64,000 nt of DNA from Pomphorhynchus laevis (Eukaryota > Acanthocephala > Palaeacanthocephala > Echinorhynchida > Pomphorhynchidae), in assembly GCA_012934845.2 (NCBI GenBank), contig WNNJ02003787.1:1-64000 (forward strand). Reading direction: 5' to 3'. A program made the translations under genes and the position numbers. The notes under the pieces were generated by a model. That model had not been told where the DNA came from. It searched no databases and saw nothing but the letters and a program-made list of their open reading frames with translations. Shown here one piece after another: positions 47,090 through 58,055 of this stretch (position 1 is its first letter; each line of letters starts with the position of its first letter).

Positions 47090-48785
47090 TGAAGGTATCA
47101 AGCATGATTTAATAAATGCAAAAGTATCGTCGATCGATTCTTCTCTGTCATTCATAATTAAAACCGATGCATCCGAGTAACAATAGATGCGAAGCTTTCT
47201 CAAGATTAGCGTCCAGTGGCCTTTTTCTCACGCGAGTTGACGATTTCTGAACAACGGCACGCCGCAGTGTAAAAGGAAACATATGCCATCAACGAAGCAA
47301 TTCGACGCTGGTGACACCTGCTGCTATGAAGCGCATTTCGTCTAATAACGGATCAGAAGTCATTAGCGTTCATATTAAATAGGACTCATAGCAGTAAAAT
47401 AAAGAATGATAAGTTAACGGTGACGGCTTGAGTTGACATGCTTTTCGTATGAAGTTACTTTATCGACCGGGTGCAGAAAATAGGGTTGCAGACGCCTTGT
47501 CCCGTGCTTTTGGAGCGACCACGCTGAGTGATCTATCTAAATTACACCAATATTTGGCTCATCCCGGTATAACCAGGATGTATCACTTTGTGAAAACACG
47601 CAACCTTTATTTTAGAGTAGCTGAGGTAAGGCTAATGGTTCAAAGTTGTTCAATATGCGCTAAAGTAAAACCACGATTTTCGAAATTGAGTGATGCAAGT
47701 GTGATTTGTGCAGCGAAAACTTTTGAACACCTAGTTTGGATTTCAAGGAACTTTTACCATCCAGATCACCAAAAAAATTAAATAAATGAATACAGTCGTG
47801 ATAGATGAATACAGTCGCCTTCCTTGGACCATGGCGTGCAGAGATATAACGTCATATACGATCATTCATTGCTTACATCAAATATTTTTCATGATTGGTG
47901 CATGTTCTTTTATTTATTCCGATAATGGAAAATCATTTGTTTCGGAAGAGTTACAGTCATTCATTCGAAAACAACGAAATTTCGTCTAGTCGATCTAGTC
48001 CGTATAACCCAGCTGGTAACGTTCAAATGGAACGTGTAAATGGTACATTATGGATAGCTATTCTATTAGCACTAAGTTCTAAAAGACTGCCAGTTACTGA
48101 ATGGGAATCCATATTACTTATGATTTTGCATTCCATGCGGTCCTTATTGTGACGGCAACTGGTTGCTCACTACAAGAACGAATATGTTTGCATGACAGAG
48201 ATGGCTCTTCTGGCTCAAGTTTACCTACGTGGTTCACAAATGTTGGCAGAAAGGTACTCGTAAGGGATATGCCACGTCGCTCAAAGTATTCTCCACTTGT
48301 AGAAGAAGCTGATCTCGTTCATGTTAATTCTCAATATGCGATAGTAAAGCATAATGATGACAGAGAAGCAACTGTTTCGTTCAGACATCTCGCTCCAGCT
48401 AGTACATCGAGTGATATATGTTCAGCAAATGTTGACAACTCAAACCTGAATAAGAATAATAATGATGCTAATAATAAAGATAATAACCTGACTAATAACT
48501 ATCTCTATATCACATTGACGAACGGAACTGAAAGAGATTATAATTTTAGCAAATTACAAGGAGTGGACACATCAGACATTGTTGTAACAACTAAAGAGAT
48601 AATTCAAGCGAGGCAACGCGCATGTTATTATGATACTGAAATACAATCAAGCGAAAGGCTAGTCGAATCCACAGATGTAACGGAGTCATAAAAGGAGCTA
48701 AAGACATCGAACGCTAGTAACCTTTCCGTTCCCGGACGACGTACGCGACGAGGACCGAAGTATTTTGATGATTACTTTTGTTAAA
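47090..48785 (+). mobile_element. Ty3/Gypsy fossil 3, 3' half only
   Basis: The plus-strand remainder of a Ty3/Gypsy element. A decayed RNase H region (TDASE near 47170) comes first. An integrase zinc-binding part follows at about 47450-47780 (ADALSRAFG, SCSICAKVKPRF), then an integrase core at about 47786-48150 (IDEYSRLPW, YNPAGNVQMERVNGTL), then a C-terminal tail to about 48785. Gag, protease and reverse transcriptase are missing. It is broken, with several interruptions, and is the oldest-looking of the three. No LTR was found. Confidence 0.8.
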
Positions 48786-49765
48786 TAAGCCGGAAGAATG
48801 TCATACTACATCTTATTTAACTACATATTTGTTTGCTTTTTGATACATTATTTCTGCTCGAATATTTCGTTTATTTTTTATATTGCCTTTCTTGATTTAT
48901 ATATTGTAAATTTTAAAATTTAATAATTAAATAATTAAAAAATGTGATATTAATAATAGGAAATTCAAAAAATAATACACATTCCAACGCTTTAAAGACT
49001 ATAATAAATTCTTTTTAATTGCAATATGGCAAACCAGGACTAACGCTTTCAATTACAACTGTAACCTGAAAACAAAAGGTTGGTATGATTAGCTCCAAAT
49101 TGCAAAATAGCTTTTAATTAATTAAACAATTTTAGTATTATATTCAACCTGTGAATGAACTTTGTATATTCATGTTTGATTTAAAAAACAAAATGTTAAC
49201 TAAAGTTATTGTTGACAAAGCAGATAGTGTTGAAGAAAAAATATTGGATGTGAACTACATCAACTAAATTTTGGATAAGACTAATTCAGCAGCTTAAATC
49301 CTAAATACCAAAGAAGCCCACAATTTGAACATCGTATATTATTTATAATCAATTCATAAAAATTTATTTTTATTTAAAATTTAAATAATAAATATTATCG
49401 TTATATAAATATAAATTATATAAAATCTCATATAATTATTTATTATTTTTTATTTATATTTATTTTTAATTTATATACATTATAAAATACGTAGACTCAG
49501 TTATCTGATCTGATATATTTCATATCTTTATACAGTTTAGATTTAAAAATCTAAACTATATATTATCTTTATATAGTTTAGATTTATATGGTATGAAGTA
49601 TAGTATCTAGCATCTAGTATATAGCATATATAAAGTATATAGTATCTTTATATAGTATCCTTAAAAATACGAGGCAACTAGTATCTCTTATTTTATGTTT
49701 TGTTTTCATTTTATACGATGTATTCGAACAAGGATTAGCTCAAGCTCAGTTAGCTGATCTGATCA
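48786..49765. other. AT-rich spacer with repeat D copy 4
   Basis: No gene. Repeat D lies at about 49325-49520. From 49525 to 49680 short inverted words (TTTAGATTTAAAAATCTAAA, TATAGTATCT) repeat. The conserved repeat-D end word CTCAGTTAGCTGATCTGATC recurs at 49745, directly before LINE A4. Confidence 0.45.
49325..49520 (+). repeat. Dispersed repeat D, copy 4
   Basis: From CATCGTATATTATTTATAAT to the conserved AAATACGTAGACTCAGTTAT and CTGATCTGATAT. Same orientation as copies 1 and 3. Confidence 0.5.
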
Positions 49766-49767
49766 AT

Positions 49768-51150
49768 TTGACAATATTTTACAATAATTTTGGATGCGAC
49801 ATATGGACAGCTGTCAACGTTCCATCCTGTCTGACGAAATCGCTACTCTCTAGGGATTTTGTTTGTGGGTTCTGTGCCTCCGAATTGCTCTCCTTGTTGT
49901 TCAAGGGCCATTGTGACGAGCAAGTATCAATAAATGCTTTAAAGAGGAAAGCAGATTCAAACAGTCACAACGATGGTGAAGATCTTAGTATTAACGAACC
50001 AGAACGGAGTTCAGAAGCGTTCAGAAAGTCAAGCAGCTTGTCGTCAGGGATTGATGATGTTTCGGCCACTCCAAAATTATCTGAGATAGGAACCAATAAT
50101 GCTATTCATGTACTCAATCATTCTCTCACGCAGCAGTCGAAGTTAGAACTGGGCGATCGATCAATCATACCCTTCAATAACAATTCAACTCAATGCTTCG
50201 TTAGGGATGCATTGCATGAGACTAATGTTATGGATTACTCCTTCAAACAACTTCCTGTTTTGGATTCTATTGTTTATCCCCATATATTGGACTCGAGCAG
50301 CGTCGGTCTTGATGTAGATAACAAATGTTCCGCCATCAAGCATGCAAATGTTGATTTGTCAACTCCTGTTAACACTTCCTCGGGCAGTGATTGTTCTCAA
50401 AACTGTCCTCTAGGTAGCGATTGTACTGAGCGTCCTTGTGCTTACCCGCAGCAACTGCATCACCGCTGCAGTTTATGTGTTGCTCCTCTAGTAGCCCCGT
50501 TTATTGAGAGCGTTAAGGATCTTGCAAAGGCTAGTCAGATTATAGTTAGGCCTATAGATAATCTACGACAAATAGTTAGCCTTCCAAATAATAAACAACA
50601 TGCAGTGATTCCTCCAAATCATCGTCGGCCATCGATTACCCCTGAGACTAATTCTTCATTAGTTCCGTCTGCTAGCCCTAAACAATTTAGCTCTAGACAA
50701 TTTAACTCCAGAAGAGAGTTAAACGTTATCGTGAGCGGTGTTGAAGAATCTCTCAGTAACAATCCCCAAAGTAGACTGGATGACGATATTATGCATCTTC
50801 GCGCAGTGTTTTCTAAGATTTTTCTCCAGTGCGATGTGGATGTTGCGAAGTGTCTTAAAGTTCGAAGAGTTTTTCGTCTAGGCAAGAAACTTTCAGATAG
50901 ACCTAGACTTCTAAAAGTTGTTCTAGACTCAAAAGATCATGTTGACTTCCTACTCAAGCATGCATTTAGATTATCGCGCTCTGATTTTCATATACTCCGT
51001 GATTTATCTCCTGCAGATCGTTTGAGAAGACACGAGGCTTTCAACGAGCTGCATCGACGGCTGGAAAGTGGTGAGGGTAACTTATGTGTACGGAATTTTC
51101 GGGTGGTCAAGTGGCGTCCGACTGTCCGGTGGCATCCCTTACTCCTGTAG
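49768..51150 (+). CDS. LINE A4 ORF1
   Basis: 460 open codons with no genomic ATG at the start, since the element is truncated. Residues 9-43 keep the second half of the zinc finger (CDIWTAVNVP then FVCGFCASELL), aligned with A2. A long polar middle includes a second cysteine cluster (NCPLGSDCTERPC, HRCSLCVAPLV). The C-terminal half is the conserved block: LNVIVSGVEESLS, LKVRRVFRLGKKL, RPRLLKVVL, ILRDLSPADRL and GNLCVRNFRVVKWRPTVRW. It overlaps ORF2 by 67 nt in another frame. Its role, inferred from the family, is nucleic-acid binding. Confidence 0.7.
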   Translation: MTIFYNNFGCDIWTAVNVPSCLTKSLLSRDFVCGFCASELLSLLFKGHCDEQVSINALKRKADSNSHNDGEDLSINEPERSSEAFRKSSSLSSGIDDVSATPKLSEIGTNNAIHVLNHSLTQQSKLELGDRSIIPFNNNSTQCFVRDALHETNVMDYSFKQLPVLDSIVYPHILDSSSVGLDVDNKCSAIKHANVDLSTPVNTSSGSDCSQNCPLGSDCTERPCAYPQQLHHRCSLCVAPLVAPFIESVKDLAKASQIIVRPIDNLRQIVSLPNNKQHAVIPPNHRRPSITPETNSSLVPSASPKQFSSRQFNSRRELNVIVSGVEESLSNNPQSRLDDDIMHLRAVFSKIFLQCDVDVAKCLKVRRVFRLGKKLSDRPRLLKVVLDSKDHVDFLLKHAFRLSRSDFHILRDLSPADRLRRHEAFNELHRRLESGEGNLCVRNFRVVKWRPTVRWHPLLL

Positions 51151-54008
51151 AGTCAGACCTCTTTAGTAGTGATGGTTCGTGTGTAGGAAAACTAGTAGAC
51201 TTCGATAGTGTCACCGAGCGTGTCAAATTTTCCCATTATACGAACATTTTTGTCGGTTATTCAAATGTTCGTAGTCTCCTGGCTCAGTTCTCGGAAATTA
51301 AATTCATAGTTACTTCGAAACGTTTTGATGTATTTTGTATAACCGAAACATGGCTACATTCTGACATTTCGGATGACTGTGTTGCCATCCCTAACTATTT
51401 TGTAATACGTTCGGATCGCTCATGTGGTAAACGTGGAGGTGGGGTAGCCGCCTATGTGCGAAATAGTCTCCTGGTATCGAATATCTCGGCTTTTCGCGAC
51501 GATATTGGTTATTCCTTTGAAGGTCTTGCTTTTACACTGGGAAATGGTCAACGATCCCGATTCTGCGTCCTTTACCGTTCTCCGTCCTATGAATTAAGGT
51601 TAGACTCTCTTAAATCACATTTGCTGAGTTTATCTTCGTATCCTCTGATTTTGCTCCTGGGAGACTTCAATATCCCCCAAATAGACTGGAAAAATAGTCA
51701 TTCACGACCAATTCACGGAATTGGGAAAGTACTGAGTGACTTTCTGTTACTCGAGATGCTACTAGTTCAACATATTAAAGAACCTACTTGTGTGACAGGG
51801 ACGCCTTCTATACTCGATTTGGTCTTTACTAAGTGTTTGGGTGACGTTTCAGGTGTTCGTTATGACGCACCAATTGGCAATAGCGATCACTGTGTACTCT
51901 CTATGCGGCTGTCGCTGTTCAACAGAGCCTCACAAAACTCTAATTTTAAAAAACGTTGTTGGGTAGGTGTTGATGCTAATCAATTAGCTGCAAGCTTCCC
52001 AAAAAATATCTGTGATAGTCTTCGTATCCACTTCGGTTTGGAGGTTCCTGTAGTCTTTGATCTGCTCCATGATGAATTGATGCGAATTTCTGATATCTTT
52101 GCTCCGCTACGTGCCTGCAAGTTCAAGCATGGACATCCTCCTTGGTTCGACAGAGAGCTTCTTGATGCTATAAGATCCCGCAACAAATTGTGGCGCGAAT
52201 TTAGGCGTTCTTCTGCTTCAAAACGTGCCTACATCGACTCTCGGAACTTATGCAATCGGCTAAAATTTCAGAAACGCTATTCGTACGAAGATAGTATCGC
52301 CAGGGATGCATCTTTGAATCCTAGGAGGTTTTGGTCTTATGTAAGAAACAACAGAACACTTGTCGCCACAATTAGCTCAATCCAAACGCCAACTGAAACT
52401 TTGACCGATCCGTCTCTAATCGCCCAACATTTAGCTGATGGCTTCTTGGTACAGGCTTTGACCTCTAACAAACTGCATGACTTTAGTTGGAAGTATGTTC
52501 CGGTTGCTCATCGGTGTTGTGTTCGTCCACTCAGAGTGGATGAGGTGTTGAACGAGGTTATGAAGCTCGATTCGTTTACATCTCCGGGACCAGACAATAT
52601 TGCCCCCTTCCTCGTCAAATCCCTAGCGAACGAACTGAGCAATGATTTAACTATGTTCTTCAGATGCATCTTAGACACATCTTGGATTCCTGACAGTTGG
52701 AAGTGTGCAATTGTGGTGCCTATTCCCAAAAAGCATCCTGCTAGCTTTTGCGCAGACTTTCGGCCCATTAGCTTAACTAGCGTATTCTGCAAACTTTTAG
52801 AAAGAATCATTGCTAGTAGAATCAGGGATCATTTGGATCGTAATCACATATTGGCTGAATCTCAACATGGTTTCAGGATCGGACGTTCATGCCTTACTAA
52901 CCTACTAACTGCGCGTGAAAAATGGGCTGATGCTCTGGGGGCTGGGTTTCAGGTTCATACAGTATTCCTTGATTTTTCGAAAGCTTTTGATAGGGTACCA
53001 CACGACGGCATAGTGTCTTTACTGTATCACTATGGACTTCATTCATATATTTGTGAGTGGGTCAGGGAATTTCTATCGAATAGGTCTTTCCGAGTTTGTG
53101 TGGGGGGGCGTGTTTTCTTATTCGGTAAATATTAATTCTGGCGTACCGCAGGGATCAGTCCTTGGCCCACTGCTCTTTATAATCTTCATTAATGATCTGC
53201 TACTCCGCTTATCATGCTCTCATCTAGCGTTTGCAGACGATCTAAAGATTTAGTCGATCATTAGAAGTCCTGCTGATCGAGTATCGTTACAAAATGATCT
53301 AAACTCCCTGATCAAGTGGTGCGATTCTACCGGACTACGGTTGAATGTTGATAAATGTGTCCTCATGCAACTAGGTCGCCCTATTGAAACTCTAAGGTAC
53401 TTTATTGGAGATATGGTCTTAAAGGAAGTGTCTCATCATAAGGATTTAGGGATTATTGTTCATAGATCCTTGAAAACAAAGTTGAACACCGACTTCTTTC
53501 TAGGTAAAGCTACTAGGGCGTTATATTGTATTAAAAATGCATTCCTCAGGTTAAGCTGTCACATGTTCAAGAGGTTATTCATCTCCATCGTCAGGCCACA
53601 CTTGGAGTACTGCATTCAGGCTTGTTTCCCTGTCACTAAGCAAGAACTATTAGACCTGGAGTATATTCTTAGGCGCGGATCGAGGCTCTGTATTGGCTTA
53701 AGTGGTATTGACTATTATGTACGTCTAAGTCGTATTGGGATGTTGTCGGTACGTGAGAGGTTCATATCCTTAAAATGCTATGTATATGGCATATGTCGAA
53801 TGATGTGGTAGGTTATCCCACCGATGTAATCACTAGGCGGGTAGATCAGTTGCGGGGACATAGCAGAGTCTTGTATAAATTTAGATTTGGCAGATTACCA
53901 AAAGTGTATAGACTCTCAAGAAGAGGAATTAACATGTGGAATTCGTTGCCTGAGGAAGTCGTTGCAGCCCCCAGTTTGAGAACGTTTAAATCACGATGCT
54001 ACAAATGA
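51084..54008 (+). pseudogene. LINE A4 ORF2 (endonuclease and reverse transcriptase), three defects
   Basis: 683 open codons from an ATG inside ORF1. The endonuclease reads FCITETWLHSD, KRGGGVAAYVR, LLGDFNIPQIDW and GNSDHCVLSM. The reverse transcriptase reads DFRPISLTSVFCKLLERI, ESQHGFRIGRS, FLDFSKAFDRVPHDG, GVPQGSVLGPLLF and LAFADDLKI. The defects are a one-base slip in the run of seven G at 53102-53108, a TAG at 53251 where tryptophan follows LKI in relatives, and a frameshift near 53790. The C-terminal part (RPHLEYCIQACFP, MWNSLPEEV) is otherwise preserved. Confidence 0.8.
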
Positions 54009-54234
54009 ATACATGAACAATGCCGCCATTCAACACTACCACTGGAATATCCTAATTAGCTACGTTGACTGACCATTTGCTTTTGTTTTATTTTTTTTGG
54101 ACTCTGCCTGAATAGCCTTTTGGCTTTGGTATGTATTGGAATAATTTTTTTTTAATATTGTATTGTAAAAAATATTGTAAAAAATATGTATTGGAATAAT
54201 AATTTATTTTTTTTAATTATTTTTTTTTTCATTG

Positions 54235-57200
54235 AAACAATTTTTTTTTAAAGAAAAATTTTTATTTTCGTAAAACATACAAGAATGTGTCCAAAAGTAA
54301 AGAACTAAAGAATTCAAAAATCCAATCATAAGCTAAGTTATTTCTCTTTAATTCGAATCTTCCGGCTTTCGTGACATCTCTTCTGTTGATCGAAAATGAT
54401 CGTGAATAGGTTTTCCATATGTAGAGCGTGGCGCTCTTAAACAGGCAGATGCAGCACGAGCTAAGGCAAATGAAATTTTCTCTCGTATATTTTTTATTAT
54501 TTGAGGATATGGGAGTTCGCGTTTTGAGCTTAATTTTGACGCTATTTGCTTCATTATCCTATTAGATTCCTGACTTGATCCTCCTGAAGACGAAAAAATT
54601 AACGGACTGAAATGCGCCTGTTCTAAACTTAAAATTCGCTCTCCATACTTCGAAATTTTTCGTTTTTCATGGTATTCAAAGTCAGCCTTACACTCAGTTC
54701 GGGAGTTAGAGGGAGCATGTACATTAAATATTGCGACATCCAAAAATGTCCGCTCAAACCGGCTTCCGAATAGTCCACTACATACAACATCCAGACGCGC
54801 TTCTTTCGATATGCTTGTGCTATTGTTGTTAAAACGATAATCAGATGGAACGGTTGCTAATACTGGTTCAACCTCCACGCCACTGCATATCCCGCTTAAG
54901 AGATGAGAAAATATATCCCTTACTTCATTATGCCTGATAGATGGTAGCGCTCCGGTCTTGCACGAAAATGCATGATTGATAGTCATTTCTGAAGAACATA
55001 TGCATTTTTTATTTTCTAATGCTCGCAAAGACCATCCATAGCGACCTGCTAATGCATCGCTAAACTCATTGTTTGTAAGCCGAAACCCCTCGTGACGTAG
55101 AGGTAGGGAAGATAGCCACGATGAAGCTCCCTTGTAACTAGCATGTGCCAATATCTTAAAGTAATCCGATGGTAGAGATTTTAGTATTAATTCTTTCCTC
55201 GATTTGGCTACATTTAATCTCATGTATGAAATATTTCTAGCTGTTTGAGTTTGAACATCCCTCAGGTTTTCTCCCGTATATCCGTCTCGATAGGTTTCGT
55301 ACATTCTACGAGAATAATCGTACTCCAAGTCAGCGATGTATTCCGGATCAACTAACCCAATGCCCCCTAACTTGAACGGTAGAGTTAATAATTCTTTATG
55401 TGCTTGTTCAATTTTCGCTTGTGTGATTGACTCAATAAAACCGCTATACAATAGGTTTTTAAGACATCTAGTGACATCCGTGCACATTGGTACTGTTCTG
55501 TAAGTATATATCCATTTCCATTGCACAGAGTGTATTAACCCGGAATAAGCAGTTTGTCGATCAATTTTACTAACTTCAACTAATCTTTCAAGTGTGGATG
55601 CCCAGGATGTTACCCTGGTTTTTATAATATCCAAAACATCAGCTTCTGCTCCAATGGGAGTTCCGAGTACTTCGATAGCACGCTCACTTATTTTACAGTC
55701 AGAGAAGTTGCTAGTGTCGAATTCATGTTCCTTGTGTATTAGCAGCTGTGTCTTTAGTGGATTAACGTAATAGCCAAATTTTGGGCCTATTGTTTTTAGT
55801 ATTTCCCAGGCTTTATATAAATCATCGCTAGGACCGACAAAATTTGCATCGTCTGCGTACCATCGTTGAATCACGGATGGTAAACATTTTTGAATATGAA
55901 GGATGAGTGGTAGAGTCGAAACGGCAAATGCAGCCATGGCCAAAGGGTCACCTTGAGTGAAACCCTCTTTTGAAAATATCGGATCACTACCAGTAAACAT
56001 TGTTGATGATTTTATGTATAAGTTCACTAGTATTGTTTCAAGAGACGGACAAATGAATTTTATGTTTGCTAATGTTAGACGTCGATTTACGGAATTAAAA
56101 GCGTTTGTTGCATCCACGGCCAGTAAGCCAAAGTCAACCCGAGAGTGAAAGGAATCTGATAAGGAATGAACAGCGAATTCTATTCCGCTTCTCTGTGATG
56201 CGCACAATTGCACAGTTCCCATTACATCCTGAATATGTCCTCTAATTTTTCCTAAAACGACTTTGCTAATTATCCGTCGTTCCACTTGTCCCACGCCAAT
56301 TGGTCGTATACCTGCAGTCTTTTTTAAAGCTATAAGTCTACTCGCTACAAACGCACGCAAACTGTTAGGATTGATATGCTCCGAAGCTAATCGTATTGCA
56401 AATTCCGCTAGTGATGTTGCCAACTTCTTAGAGTGGATACCGAATCCAGTTAACATTCTCTTCCACATTATTGCATTTAAGCCTGAAGGTCCAGCGCCAC
56501 CTTGAGTTCTCCTTGCTGCTGCAATGATTTCGTCTACATCTATAGAATAAAATATGACTGGATGATGACTAGTTACTCCCTCAACAAAATCCGATAGAAT
56601 AGCACTCTGATCTATTTCAGCAGGGTAAGGGTGTAATTCTGCTAGCTTCTCTATTACAGTATTTGTACCAACTTTCGAATCGGGAGAAAGAATGGGTGAA
56701 TCGTCTTTAAATTCTAGAAGTCTGGTTGCTGAAGCTACACATCCATTCTCCATTAGCCGAATGTAGTTTTTATGCCAATCAATCTTCTTAGTTTTCACAT
56801 TGCAATGGGATGTTGTCTGCAACATCAATGCTTCTTCATATACACTTATAAAGTCTTCCGCTTTCCAACTCTTTAAACGACGTTCAATGGTCTTTCTAGT
56901 GTAAGAGATCTTACGCGTTGGGATTTTTTGAAGGATACACTGTGAGAAAACCGTTGCTTTCATCAATGAGATTTGGCCATCATCTTTGTCATTTGCTATT
57001 AAATTGTAATAAGAAGAAAGAATATCTATAAATTCGTTACTCGCCGTACATATAGGAAGTTGCATGAGGTTGGGGCGCCAATTACATACCTTATAATATA
57101 TGTATTCAATAGAAATACTGGGTGTCGTTATATTACTTACTGCCCTTGCCCGTGCTGTTGCATCGTTGTTTCGAAATGTAGATAAGGAATCTATTGAATG

Positions 57201-57600
57201 AACTTGGTCGTTGAATATGCTAGTCGGATCTGTATGTGTAGAATTTCGACATTGGATAGAATTCACATTGATAGACTCCGATTTGGGGAATATATTTTTA
57301 ATTCGATTACGACAGCCTGGTGCTCTGCAATTCACACACGGGCTTGATTTTTTCGCACATCGACACCCACGACAAATGGCCGCTGCGCCGTTGCAATTAC
57401 AACATCGTATTTCATCTGTTGGTTTTCCGCGAACCATTCTGCGTACTCCGGGATGTACCCTGGACGTACGACTTTGAAATTGTATGTGTGTTAAAGTTGT
57501 TTGTTTAATCACTTGAGATTTGGAATGTATTGGAATCAATATTGGTGTTATAAATTTTTGTAAGGTGTATGTTATTTTATCTCAAATGTAAATAGTTATT
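54235..57600 (-). mobile_element. RLE-type LINE, element 1 (intact ORF)
   Basis: A single-ORF non-LTR element with a C-terminal restriction-like endonuclease, on the minus strand. The 3' UTR runs to about 54235 and ends in A/T runs with AATAATTAAAAAAAATAAAT. The 5' limit is uncertain, between 57540 and 57660. It faces element 2 head to head. The reading frame is uninterrupted. Confidence 0.8.
54348..57437 (-). CDS. Reverse transcriptase with restriction-like endonuclease, element 1
   Basis: I start at the methionine of MVRGKPTDEIRCCNCNG (1029 residues) because it aligns with the start of element 2, although the frame stays open 34 codons further upstream. Residues 11-43 hold a nine-cysteine cluster (CCNCNGAAAICRGCRC, SSPCVNCRAPGC). 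The reverse transcriptase shows RPIGVGQVERRIISKVV, AVDATNAFNSVNRR, GFTQGDPLAMAAFA and WYADDANFVG (about residue 527). A CCHC finger (CICSSEMTINHAFSC) sits near 813, and the nuclease core ARLDVVCSGLFG...FLDVAIFN near 880 with the KRKISKYGERIL basic block. Such enzymes nick DNA and reverse-transcribe element RNA there. The clade is not settled. Confidence 0.8.
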   Translation of the reverse strand: MVRGKPTDEIRCCNCNGAAAICRGCRCAKKSSPCVNCRAPGCRNRIKNIFPKSESINVNSIQCRNSTHTDPTSIFNDQVHSIDSLSTFRNNDATARARAVSNITTPSISIEYIYYKVCNWRPNLMQLPICTASNEFIDILSSYYNLIANDKDDGQISLMKATVFSQCILQKIPTRKISYTRKTIERRLKSWKAEDFISVYEEALMLQTTSHCNVKTKKIDWHKNYIRLMENGCVASATRLLEFKDDSPILSPDSKVGTNTVIEKLAELHPYPAEIDQSAILSDFVEGVTSHHPVIFYSIDVDEIIAAARRTQGGAGPSGLNAIMWKRMLTGFGIHSKKLATSLAEFAIRLASEHINPNSLRAFVASRLIALKKTAGIRPIGVGQVERRIISKVVLGKIRGHIQDVMGTVQLCASQRSGIEFAVHSLSDSFHSRVDFGLLAVDATNAFNSVNRRLTLANIKFICPSLETILVNLYIKSSTMFTGSDPIFSKEGFTQGDPLAMAAFAVSTLPLILHIQKCLPSVIQRWYADDANFVGPSDDLYKAWEILKTIGPKFGYYVNPLKTQLLIHKEHEFDTSNFSDCKISERAIEVLGTPIGAEADVLDIIKTRVTSWASTLERLVEVSKIDRQTAYSGLIHSVQWKWIYTYRTVPMCTDVTRCLKNLLYSGFIESITQAKIEQAHKELLTLPFKLGGIGLVDPEYIADLEYDYSRRMYETYRDGYTGENLRDVQTQTARNISYMRLNVAKSRKELILKSLPSDYFKILAHASYKGASSWLSSLPLRHEGFRLTNNEFSDALAGRYGWSLRALENKKCICSSEMTINHAFSCKTGALPSIRHNEVRDIFSHLLSGICSGVEVEPVLATVPSDYRFNNNSTSISKEARLDVVCSGLFGSRFERTFLDVAIFNVHAPSNSRTECKADFEYHEKRKISKYGERILSLEQAHFSPLIFSSSGGSSQESNRIMKQIASKLSSKRELPYPQIIKNIREKISFALARAASACLRAPRSTYGKPIHDHFRSTEEMSRKPEDSN

Positions 57601-57664
57601 TGTTAACAGCCTAGAATTTCAAACTTTTTTTTAATTATTTTTTTTTACCAAGCCAGTTTTAATA

Positions 57665-57769
57665 TTCAAAAAGTCACTAAATTATTCTTCATTGATTAAA
57701 CATAAATCCCTTTGAGGACGATTTATAGCTGATCGAGCTCCACGGACACATCGAGAAGTCATCTTTGCC
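57665..57769 (-). mobile_element. Extremely truncated 3' end of an element-2-type RLE LINE
   Basis: About 102 bp are the inverted copy of 60922-61024, the last codons and start of the 3' UTR of element 2, with one difference visible (GAGCTCGATC against GAGCTCAATC). It lies between the two complete elements, so this spot was hit by RLE-type elements at least three times or was rearranged. Confidence 0.75.
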
Positions 57770-57883
57770 TTGGTTACCTTAAAATAAGCCTTGGTTATTG
57801 AAACTCTTACACAAATTACAATTTAAATATTAATTCCGTCAACGAGTTCGGCGCACGACAATTATTATTATAATAATAATCTT

Positions 57884-57945
57884 ACGACAACCTCACGACA
57901 ACCTCACGACAACCTCACGACAACCTCACGACAACCTCACGACAA
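57884..57945 (+). repeat. 11-bp tandem repeat
   Basis: The unit ACCTCACGACA is repeated five times with a partial sixth. It is bracketed by ATTATTATTATAATAATAAT at 57861 and ATTATTATTATTATTAATT at 57950. It lies in the presumed 5' leader of element 2. Confidence 0.85.
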
Positions 57946-58055
57946 GAAAATTATTATTATTATTAATTGGACATTGCTGCTAACTAACAACTACTTACAA
58001 CATAACCCAACGATAAACCCAACGAGAAATATCAGTTTACAGAAAAACATAACAC

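Larger units (their letters stand above)
49766..54170 (+). mobile_element. CR1-like LINE A4, nearly intact
   Basis: The longest ORF1 of the family in this window and an ORF2 with only three visible defects. The 5' end lies directly after repeat-D sequence (GCTGATCTGATCAATT) and truncates the zinc finger. The 3' UTR has a hairpin near 54114 (AGCC, TTTT, GGCT) followed by TTTGGTATGTATTGGAATAA. It is the youngest A copy together with A3. Confidence 0.8.

Noticed and set aside
57884-57945. Possible CRISPR-like array
   Set aside because: The units are 11 bp, directly joined with no spacers, in a eukaryotic context. It is a simple tandem repeat.
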